Positions 1 to 8,830 of a DNA stretch of 64,000 nucleotides are shown piece by piece. The DNA is from Fasciola hepatica. Lineage: Eukaryota > Platyhelminthes > Trematoda > Plagiorchiida > Fasciolidae. The position numbers and the translations under genes are program-made. Each line of letters starts with the position of its first letter. Position 1 is the first letter of the stretch. The notes under the pieces were generated by a model. The model was not told the origin of the DNA. It was given only the letters and a program-made list of their open reading frames with translations, and ran no database searches. Location: positions 13,641,001 through 13,705,000 of the forward strand of contig CANUEZ040000116.1 in the NCBI GenBank assembly GCA_948099385.1, written 5' to 3'.

Positions 1-545
1 GGATCTGTGTTCCAACTGTGTTGGAAATCCTCGCAATGGCATACTCATTGGTTTCTAACGCGTACTGGAATTAGTTGTGTCCAGTTGTTCATTTCACACA
101 CACAAACACACAGAAAGCTAACACCGAAATATTCTCACTGTCATCTATCCGAAAGATAGTCCAGGTGAGTGGCTATCGATTGAGCCATCAACCGGATCGA
201 TTGGACCAAACGAACGGGAATGGTAATCAAAAGAATCAGCCTAATAGTAGCGGGCACCTGGCCAAAACGGAGTGGAAATACTCAAGCAGCCCGAGGATCG
301 ATGTTGCTAGGTTGCGGTTTGGAAAAGAAGCTTTATAAACGGTTGTACACAAGTGACCGACGGAACTTGTTTGGTTTCCGAAATACAAGTGTTCCTCACC
401 CGTCTTGCCTTCTTTGTTACAGTATGGTATTCCGTATACTCATTTGATGTGCTTTCCATCTTGCATTCAGAAGCAACGACTCGATCATTTTGTGTTTGAC
501 GAGTTGTTTACATCCAGAGCGAGTGACGTATGGTGTAGCACCTGA

Positions 546-635
<90 letters not shown>

Positions 636-3558
636 CAGGCATGCAACTATTGGCAGGTGAAGTACTGACCAATCATAAAACATCCACGCTACTTCTGCAT
701 GATCTAGATATCAGGGCTCGGCTTCTCCTTATTGGCTGGATAACGGAAATGAAGTGATAGCGCACTGGGTCGAGTGCTGTAGCATTTGAATCATCTCAAC
801 TCGACTCATCGTCCTTCATTTCAGGTTCAAGTTTTACATCAAATGAGCTGTATACGATTTGCAGATGATGAAGATCGTCCCAAACAAGCATGAAAGAGCT
901 GTTTGGCCGTAGCGAATTGTCGAATTTACGGGATAATAGCTTGCCCCGTTCAATGAAGCGTGGAACTTATCCAGACATAACTGACTTTAGTTTCTGAACT
1001 ACTCACGTCCTTCGAACCAATTCTTATCTGGAAAAGCAAATTGACGTACTTTATATCCATGGATGATTTGTCTAATTCGCGTGTTGCTTGCATCTTGACT
1101 GGTTTCTTTCCGTACTTTTTTGACACTAATGCACAAGCCCAGTGGAACTTAGTGTCACGTAGCTACGGGTGCATCATAAAGAGGAAAGCGGTTCACTGTG
1201 ATTGTGATTGTTGTAGGGAGAACATCTACAACTGGTCACTTCCAGCTTCCCTATGGACTGTACGAGTGAGCACGTATGTGTTTTATGGTGATCCGTTAGA
1301 AAGCGCACGAACGAGAGAGATCCTTCGCACAGAATAGCTAAGTAGAGTGGATCGAAGATGATCTTAGGCCAAGGCGAGCGTGGAAATGTTTAATCGAAGG
1401 CATTGCAAATCGCTCCAGGGACACTTTCAAATCCCGTAAAACGATGTGACCTAATCAGAGCAGCCGTCTAACATGATTGATTAGTGATGCCATTATGATT
1501 GTACACATAAACACAAGACTAATACACACACGCACCCTAGTTTAGGTCACTAACTGGAACCAGCCAGTTTTGCAAACGCCTCCTTAAATGATTACAAGTG
1601 TTCCGCTGGATGTGATTGTGATTTATACTTGAATAAAGTCCATTACCCGTCAACACAAAACTTTAATGACGGAGTTTAAAGTGCGTATTACTCTCACGTT
1701 TATTCCTGAAGCATTTGTTTATATAGGAACAAGATGTAGGGCAGGCAGTTTATTGACCAATAACAGTACTTACTTCATTGACCCAAATCTGAGTTTGTTT
1801 GATTGGTTCGGTTCTGTTCTGACTGGAAGGCACGGCGGTGTGAAGCAACGTATCTCGTAGGTCGACGTTTGAATCGCCACAGCGTGTTGGGCATTATTAT
1901 TTGCAGGCCGATACGTAGTTCCCGCATATTCATCACAGTTTTCCTATTCCTTTTCTTGTTGTTTACCTTTTAGGCCTAACTGCCATTTCATTCAATTCGC
2001 AACTGCTTCTGGGACTACCTGTGCCAAGAACGACTATTGGTCTTTGCCCCATACACGCTCTTTGCTGATGTGTGTGTTCTTCTTGGAGTGGGAGCAATCA
2101 GCGGACGGCTTGTTGGACATCGGACCAATTTTCTACATACCAAGTACTAATACCGAGTTTATCGTCATCTGGACCATACGCCTCGATCCGCATTAGCTAC
2201 TACATTGGTATTACTATAAGTATCTTGACATGTCACAATGATTTCGGCAGTTAATCAACCAGTTGCATAGTTTACGCGTACTGTGCAATAGTACATGATC
2301 AACGCATCCAAGGTTTTTTAAATCAAGGCATGGATAAAGGTACTATCATTCTTCGTGGCGAAGAGAAGAAATTGAAAGTCCTGATTGACTTTGGAAAATG
2401 CCATAGATGTCCAGCGAAAACCGCAAAAACGGTCGTGTGCTTCCTTCCGTAAATATAACTTACATGGAGATATTCCAACTTCTCGACCACAGCACTGCTG
2501 TTCTCGAGGTTATTTGTGACTAACCCCTATTCATAGAACAAACAGCAAATCACTGCAGCAATTCATCAAAGGTTGCTCCAATGGGCGCATCCACTCACAT
2601 TCCTGATGCACAGACTAGGTTGTTGTGGATGAAACGTAGATGTACATTGTACTTGTTGAAGTAAGCAAATTTTTATTCGTCATACACGGGTTTCTTGGGT
2701 TCTAATTACTTAAATGCCAGCACCAGACATTCATGTGTTTGCCAAACTTTGTGATAGGACTACAAGCAAGCACTTGATGTTTTCAGAATTGGCTGAACCG
2801 GTCGGCTTAGAACTCAAAAGCGCATCTCATGTCAGTTCAATGCCTGTGGATGGGTTATCTCTGTAGGCTTTTTCGAGCCACTTTCTGTGAGAATATTGAT
2901 AGATGTCGCCCGTAGGCGGTCTGATCCTTTTGGCAGACAGCACATCTTCGTCCGTCCAGAACAGAGGACGAGGTTGGACTTAGCGAAACAGAACGATATT
3001 TTGTTAAGCTGACATCACATCATCGCATGTCCAGAATCGAGGACAGGATCGGAGTCAGCGAAGCGAAGCGATGAACTAATCAGTGATCAACAGTCGTCTG
3101 AACCCACTCGAGCCCAATCAACCAATCGGGTTGCAAACAGACTAACCAGCCACACCAACCATCTATGAAAAACAGGTGAACCAATAAGATTTTGTGTGCA
3201 ATTTTGGTTATGATCACTACCCATTGTTATGTAAAGAAGTGTCTATCGTAGGAAAAATGACGCCTTTAAATGGCATCCTGGCCACAGTGAAGTTGGTTTA
3301 CAGTATTTATCCGATAAGTACTCCTTACTAAACCAAAAGTTGACACCAATACACAATTCCTTATTTATGAAACTTTCATAAACCTAGATTGGGTTTTCGT
3401 TTCTCATATAAATGTATTTATTGGCAGAAAATATTCCGCTACAAAATTCGACAAGCCTTTTGAAAGATAGCATCTAAAATGCACATATGCATAGACATTT
3501 ACAAGAAAGGTTGATACCAAGCTTCCGGACTGAACAATGATCACAGCAGTTTGCTTAC
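1..3558. other. Intronic or downstream stretch, no gene recognised
   Basis: By position this lies in the intron that follows the pore exon. I searched the minus strand for the expected S6/RCK1 continuation, such as a GRKHIVVCGH-like motif, and did not see one. Contents are the (TA)n array at 548-634, a diffuse diverged duplication near 2,945-3,075 and fragmentary open frames of under 100 codons with no recognisable family. No RNA gene was seen. Confidence 0.5.
548..634. repeat. (TA)n microsatellite, about 43 units
   Basis: An uninterrupted TA dinucleotide array. The Tyr-Ile open frames on both strands here are artefacts of it. Confidence 0.98.
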
Positions 3559-3729
3559 CATTGCGACGGGAATGAAGACACAGATGAACAACTTTCCCAG
3601 CGCTGTGTGTGTGACATAATCGCCGTAGCCGACGGTTGACAGAGTGACCAAAAGGAAATAGCACGCCTCGAAATAAGACCAGCTTCCTTCGTGCGGTGTA
3701 TCTTCCCAAAAATCTCCGAGATGTTCAAT
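3559..3729 (-). CDS. Pore-loop and S6-start exon of a Slo/BK-like K+ channel
   Basis: This is the clearest gene piece in the window. It has 57 codons, phase 0 at both ends, with a textbook acceptor (CTTCCTCTTCAG|ATT) and donor (ATG|GTAAGC). The protein reads GDFWED, then WSYFEACYFLLVTL, then the selectivity filter STVGYGD, then TALGKLF and a hydrophobic S6 start. The order GD-W-E, Y/F-x-x-C-Y-F-L-x-V-T, STVGYGD, T-x-LG+LF is that of Slo1-type channels. Slo2 and Kv pores differ after the filter. TVGYGD binds dehydrated K+ ions. An upstream in-frame stop and the dense splice consensus show this is a spliced exon. The following exon, with the S6 end and RCK1, is not visible in the remaining 3.5 kb. 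Confidence 0.85.
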
Positions 3730-3811
3730 CTGAAGAGGAAGTTGATGTGTTTACGGTGAGTACGAACTCGAACCATGAATGTCGTCAGAGATTCCCAGTG
3801 TGACACACTAC

Positions 3812-3943
3812 GGTCGATTCAACATGGATCAGTAGGAATGTAGCAATGTGAAGGAGTCACCCAAGCCTCCAGAAAATAAAACGATCAGTCAATGTGAAAG
3901 TCTCTTGCCATTTCGCCCACCTTATTCGCACCCGTACTACATG
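3812..3943 (-). pseudogene. Possible S5 exon containing an in-frame TGA
   Basis: This is a 132-base segment, phase 0 on both sides. A branch-point-like CTAAC lies upstream of acceptor ACCCAG|CAT, and the weak donor is ACC|GTAGTG. It translates as 28 codons, a TGA (3,857-3,859), then 15 codons (LLHIATFLLIHVEST) that resemble the end of BK S5 (LTAAGFIHLVENS) and lead into the pore exon 82 bases downstream. The TGA sits about where BK has a conserved Trp, so a single G-to-A change or base-call error could explain it. Alternatively the real S5 exon lies elsewhere or this copy of the gene is damaged. The evidence is limited to position, phase and hydrophobicity. Confidence 0.28.
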
Positions 3944-4254
3944 CTGGGTCCTATCCGTTAGGATATGGTACGAAGCCGGAAGAGCCTTCACACTGGAGTT
4001 AGCTGGCGGTCACAAAAGGTGGTCTCAAAGCAACCTGAAGAAACACGCGGCGGTTTGTCGATGAATATTCCAGCAATGCTGAATATGACCGATGAAGGTC
4101 GTTAAGCGCCATATGGATTTTGTGGACGCAGACAATTCAAGATTTTGCAAACCTGAGTCGGTTATTTTCGGGACTGGAATAGTATCAGATAGCACTGCTT
4201 CGGTATTGTGTGAGAGATGAAGCCAGACAAACTTTGCTCTCTATTGCTTTTGAC

Positions 4255-4354
4255 GCGAGTGAGGATCGAGAATAACCTATGACAGCGGTGCAGAAAATGA
4301 ACAACTGCTATTTGAGTCAATCGAAATGAACGAATCACGCGATTACCGAAAATA
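4255..4354 (-). CDS. Possible S4 voltage-sensor exon
   Basis: This exon has one base plus 33 codons from acceptor CCATCAG|T. It encodes GNRVIRSFRLTQI, whose R-x-x-R-x-x-R-L spacing matches BK S4 (G-L-R-x-L-R-A-L-R-L). The distance from the FTLP motif of the previous exon, 15 residues, is close to the 18 of BK. The frame stays open to a stop at 4,162. The end given here uses GTCAAA as donor, which is weak and was chosen only because it gives phase 0. The segment then linking to S5 would be about 17 residues longer than in BK. A chance resemblance remains possible. Confidence 0.33.
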
Positions 4355-4919
4355 CTGATGGTGTACACCCGAAGTTTGGTATGACATATGCCCTCGTTGG
4401 AAATGACGTTACCGACGCAGAATCAGATAATCCAGAGGTTGGTGAAGAAGAACCGAACAGGTGCGTGCCAGAGGAATACGAAGCGATGCGATCATCTGCT
4501 ATGACGTTACGCACAAAATGAGCACAGCGCCTATCAGGACTGAAAGAAGAGGAAGAGGCGTCAGTTGAGCGGTTTCCAGAACGACCCCATCGAGGGAGAG
4601 AACGAAGTGTTCTAAGGTTTTCGGGGGAAATCGGTCGTTCGAAGTTCAGTTGGTTAAGATGATTGATCAACGAGACAGAATGAGCGCACAAAAGCAGGAT
4701 AGCAAAGTCACAGAGAATCGCAAAAACGCACGCGAACACGGAAGAATCACTATCGGCTGCCTTTTGCAAATAGCGGAGGATGTGAAGGTACAGAGCCAGA
4801 AGAGTCTTCGCATTAGAGTTAATGAGACGGAACAGAACACTATCCAACACGAGATCGGGCATGCGTGGACAATTCACAAAGTCGTGTACAAGACAAAAAA
4901 CAGCCATGGTAGTTAGCAT
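4335..4919 (-). other. 194-codon open frame in the intron before the S4 exon, unassigned
   Basis: This open frame is unusually long for its surroundings. It has a hydrophobic stretch (around residues 65-80, CVFAILCDFAILLLCAH) followed by a Ser- and Arg-rich tail. No family is recognised. It overlaps the proposed S4 exon in another frame, so both cannot be coding in the same transcript. It may be a chance frame, a retained-intron product or an unrecognised exon. Confidence 0.15.
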
Positions 4920-5395
4920 TTATTCGGTCAAGTAAATCCCGTAAACACACGCACTGATCGCACTCGCGTGTGTGTTTGAATAATATTTCGTTTAGTTACA
5001 CCACATCTATTGACACTTTTGTACGCTGTGCTGAAAAGTACTGGACTAAACGGGACCGTTTTAACTCCAAATGGAAGCCGATCTCACTGGAAGGGAATCT
5101 TTCAAATATCCAAGTGAGTCTCAAGTTACTTCAAGTAAAGCCATCAATCGCCCCAATTTCCAAACAAATGCGCGATTGGATTGGAAGCGGTTACTCGTCA
5201 CCTGGTCAAAATATCTCCGCCCTGTCATGACCCACGGCGGATGTGCCGAAGTCGTAGTGATAAATGCAAATGTCTATGGAGGGACTGTATAGATGGAGGG
5301 GGGGGGGTTGTTATCGACTGGGCGTTGGAACCACTCTAGCATGCGAAAACTTCGACCGGTCAACTAATCGCAATTGAGTAGTAGAAGATTAGATT

Positions 5396-5745
5396 TGTAT
5401 ATAATATGATTCATCATGCAGCTTGGACGCTCAACTCACCATTGAAAACCATGGAAGCACTGTACAGCTGTTTCATCCTTGTTGGGAACCATCAGCAGTG
5501 CACATCCACCGAGCCCCCATGGAGAGTCGATCGCTGTGTGGAAAGCGGGTTGTTACCGTTCAGAGCCAGTGACGGAAGGATGCCATATCATGTAGTGTAG
5601 ATGTTCAACTTATCTCTAACTGCCAGACCGGACAGCCTTGAGGTTTGGGTGTTCGATTCACAATCATTCACCCAGGGTTCGAGTCCCCGTGGGGGCTCGG
5701 TGGATGTGCACTGCTGATAAACTAGTCATACTTTAAAAAAAAAAC
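5396..5745. repeat. Fold-back SINE composite, locus 1
   Basis: A reversed SINE half (5,396-5,520) and a forward half (about 5,624-5,745) flank a spacer of about 100 bases. The forward half carries a B-box-like GGGTTCGAGTCC after a diverged A-box-like region, then GGTGGATGTGCACTGCTGAT, and ends in an A-run. The left arm contains the same parts in reverse: CAGCAGTGCACATCCACCGA, then the outer end ATGATTCATCATGCAG. The spacer shares GGAAGG-TGC-ATATC-TGTAG-GT with the locus at 24.6 kb. The right arm lacks the outer end seen at the other loci. Confidence 0.6.
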
Positions 5746-6304
5746 ATTGCCACTGAATCGACTACGTGAGTGAAGGTCAGCAGACTCGGGACTGACTGAT
5801 ATTGACTGATAAGGTGTTGAAGAAAGCTGACCTCGTGTGTCAAGGCCCCACGATAGTCACCTCCTGAGTACATAGTTTAGCAAAATTCGGTATTTCCCTG
5901 GGCTGCAAAGTCGTTGTACTGAGTATTGCAAATCGAGTCGGACCTGAAATCATTAACCAAAGATGGATCTGGTAATGACTTCCACAAATCGACGAGTGAG
6001 TTGAACGCGTATGGAGACAGAATCGAGTGATAAGTGTTGGCTGAAGCACTTGGTTTAAACAGACAAGTGTTATAGTCTCAAACTGGAGTTAAAATATTAC
6101 AGACGCGTTGGATTTGTAAGCAGAGTTCGTGTGCACAGATCGGCTGAGGTAAAGTGCGAATTGAACATGGTGGTTACAACAGGCAGTTGCTCGGACAAGC
6201 GTATGTCCGTCATTGAGAATACAACAACCTGTGGTCAATGAACAAGATCAGGAAAAAATCAATTAATTCATTGTGGTTATATTAACAATAATAATTCCAT
6301 ATAC

Positions 6305-6485
6305 ATCGAAGATGACTGATCGACAATGGGCAACGTGAAAATCCTCCGTATCAATAGCCTCAACCCAGTAAGACGCCACGTAATGTAGATACGGAATATT
6401 AATTCACAAATCCAAACCAAACTTTGGCATATCCTAAAAGTTAGCTGTTCGACTACATAAACCAGCATGCGAATTCGCGTCGGTA
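6305..6485 (-). CDS. Probable S2-S3 exon of the Slo/BK-like channel
   Basis: The acceptor is strong (pyrimidine-rich, CTTTCTACAG|TA). Sixty codons follow with two hydrophobic segments. The first (around LVWICELIFRIYI) carries the E..xR pattern typical of S2 in voltage-gated channels. The second ends FTLPIVDQ, close to the FT(V/I)PP of BK S3. The two leading bases complete the codon left by the loop exon, and the proposed end (CGAT|GTATAT, a weak donor) leaves two bases for the S4 exon. An alternative reading places S3-S4 here, because TGLRLLIRRIFTLP also resembles BK GLRFLRALRLMTVP. I favour S2-S3 because the next exon then supplies S4 with matching phase and spacing. Confidence 0.45.
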
Positions 6486-6624
6486 CTGTAGAAAGGGACA
6501 ATGAAATAAACGCAACTGTGGATGTCGACAATGAATTTCTCTACAACCCATAATGGCCCAAGTTTAAATCCACCAGTGAATAAATTTCAGTACTTGTTGT
6601 GTAGGGCTTGAGAATACCACTTAC

Positions 6625-6795
6625 CGGATACGTCTCCTTTTTCCAAGTGACGATGATCGTGGCCGATCCACTGGGCTATGTCATTCGGTTCACGGAGCGA
6701 ATCATCAAATATTACGTACACCGAACAAAAAACACGCACGTTATTAGACTGTTTGATGCAGGATCCACGCGAGTGGTCGAGCGCGACACGATTGG
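6625..6795 (-). CDS. Possible optional (cassette) exon in the S1-S2 loop region
   Basis: This is a 171-base open segment ending at a consensus donor (TCCG|GTAAGT), with a weak candidate acceptor (AACGCAG|CC) that keeps phase 1 on both sides. The channel frame could therefore include or skip it. The 57 residues are polar, with two Cys and a His/Asp-rich end (GHDHRHLEKGD). No family match is recognised. The gap to the next exon would be only about 140 bases. The donor is good but the upstream boundary is a guess, because the frame stays open back to 6,883. It could instead be a chance ORF next to a chance donor. Confidence 0.25.
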
Positions 6796-7026
6796 CTGCG
6801 TTACATTTTGTTGTAAACCTGATTAATGTGTTTTCAGAGTTATTCTCAACATCAGCACATGTCTCCCGGGATCCGCTACTCAAAGGAATCGGTCGCTCGG
6901 ATCAGAGACACTATATGTTCTGCTTCCCTATCCACTACTCATTCTTATGAAAGCTGGTCAAGATCAAGTTGGACTAGGAAACACAAGCGAGCCAATTGGC
7001 AGGTTGCTGTTACTCACACAACGCCA

Positions 7027-8830
7027 AGAAAGATGACAGTTCCCGTGTTGATCAGTACTAACATTCGGTCCCTTTTCGGAAAGATGCCTTTTCTAACCAA
7101 TGTCCTGAACCCTTGGATTAACATGAACACCTGTCAACTGCATCCAAGAATCTAGGTTAAATGAAAGCACTGACGACTACCTCGTTCTGTATGAGAACTT
7201 CAGCTGCTTTCGTCAAGACAGAAAACAGTGCATGAAGGAGAAAGATTGTGGTACGATTGCTTACACCAATTCTAAATGGTCTAGCAAGTCTGAATTTGTT
7301 TTTACTTTCTCTTGTAATGGTGTCGACTGCATGGTTGTTGAATATCACGCCAAATTCTAGCCTTTTCCAGGTACTGTGATCAGTAACTTGTATACAGCTC
7401 TTTTCTGCCCTCAAAAAGACATCGATCTGTTATTTGATGTTTTTATGCCCGTTCTGATTTCATAACCATATGACTGACCATGCATTGTTTTCAGAGATTT
7501 TAATCAAATCACTTGCTTGCTCTTGGTTTAAGTAACCTCTGTGTTATCCCAACTGGAGGCAACGCTGTTTTAGGGGCTGAATAATCACCAGCTATCAGGA
7601 ACTTTTTCACTTATAACTGGAAGCTTATGTTTCAAAAAGTGATCACGCTCTCATTATCATCAGACCCTAAATGTATTCACTTTCGGTGCACTGTTTACTC
7701 GTCCAGACAAATCAACTAAAAGTCACTTCAAGAAATCTGTCTACCACCAACATTACTCTTCTTCAAAGATCCCTTCCCATTTTCTCCTCGTGGTTTTCTT
7801 TCGATTATTCTCCCACTAGACCTATTTACGAAGACACGAAGTGTGGTTTTGATTTGTGTCGTCCTATAAAGACTGCATTTTTCAACTGCCGCAGAATAGC
7901 TTCTCCGTTGCTGAAATCCCTGAGGAGGTAAAAAGAACATGCCAATAAATTACTACTATACATCTTTTTAAGTAAGACGATGACATCGTGCTCTGTCAAT
8001 GATTATCTCTAACCAACAAGATTTTAACTCTTTCTCTGAGAACCTATAATACGTTCATAATTTTTTGTCCCATTCTGAGCTACCTCTCAACACTTTGGAA
8101 CTTTTGGAGAGTATTTTCTCCCTTTCTCGTTCCTCATCACCCAATAGGAAATCAGTCATGAACAGTGTCCCCATTTCCAGAGCTGACTTGGTCTAACACT
8201 TAGGCGGTATAATCAGCACTAACTTACAGTGGTCGTCTCATATTTTTGATTGTGTTAAAAAAAGTAGACTGCCTTTTCAAATTCGTAGGCTGAGGCAGTT
8301 TGGTGCCACACAAGCTGTCATTTCTTCTTTTGTCCATCAGTTTATTCTCCCTCTCTCTCTCTCTACTGCTCCCCAGTAATCTTACCTGGTCTTCTTAAGA
8401 ACGATTTTTATCACAATACACCGGGGCTTGGTCATTACCAGTCGTGTCTCTTCGATTTCCACAGACGCTTTTACTTCAAAAGTTTGGGATTTTCACCTTC
8501 TAGCCTATGAAAACTGCCCCAAGAAGATACTTGTAGACCCCACCCATCCCCTGTACCATGACTTATCAGAATGTCTTTGGCATCCTTCCACACATTCCGC
8601 AATTAGACTTATCCCCTCCTGCATAAATGTCTGTCGCAACTCTACAGTGCCTTGCTTAGCACGTGTTCTGTTTGGCAAGATGGAAATCACAGAGGAACTT
8701 CGCACGAACCTCGGTGGCTGAACCAGTTTTATTTCTACAGTATTTATTGTGATGCTTGTTTCAAAGTTTCAAAGACCACTTTTCTTCCACTTGGCTGAAG
8801 TGAGAGTTTGTTATTCTGCTGAAGTCTTCA
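7027..8830 (+). mobile_element. CR1/jockey-like LINE remnant: endonuclease start and RT tail, internally deleted
   Basis: Translated across several frames, the stretch begins with an endonuclease-like start (STNIRSLFGKMPFLTNVL near 7,050) and continues through degenerate nuclease sequence to about 7,660. Much of the RT is missing. A DDDIVLC motif (the YADD region) follows near 7,980, then WSSHIFDCVKKSRLPFQIRR near 8,230-8,290 and the conserved C-terminal piece (DPTHPLYHDL, then CRNSTVPCLARVLF) at 8,530-8,670. These match the order of CR1/jockey-type LINE ORF2. There are many stops and frameshifts, so it is inactive. It ends near an AATACA-rich tail at 8,835-8,850. It sits antisense in the intron before the S2-S3 exon. 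Confidence 0.65.

Noticed and set aside
417..757. Open frames of repeated Tyr-Ile on both strands
   Set aside because: They are translations of the (TA)n array, as are those at 11,995-12,325 and 54,445-54,732.
1..3558. RCK1 exon of the channel
   Set aside because: No frame shows the expected GRKHIVVCGH-like motif or a convincing acceptor in phase 0; it probably lies outside the window.
3404..3709. 101-codon minus-strand frame over the pore exon
   Set aside because: It is a different frame of the pore exon; the frame with TVGYGD is the coding one.
4030..4110. Minus-strand SVIFSIAGIFI as an S5 candidate
   Set aside because: An in-frame stop lies just upstream, no acceptor lies between, and no usable donor follows.
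5640..5705. tRNA gene
   Set aside because: B-box-like sequences here and at 9,100, 13,820, 24,750, 43,630 and 50,910 lack paired acceptor and anticodon stems and belong to SINE-like repeats.
6608..6826. Plus-strand frame with a membrane-like segment (VSFFQVTMIVADPLGYVIRF)
   Set aside because: It is antisense to the candidate minus-strand exon with a consensus donor, and it has no plus-strand neighbours or matching splice sites.
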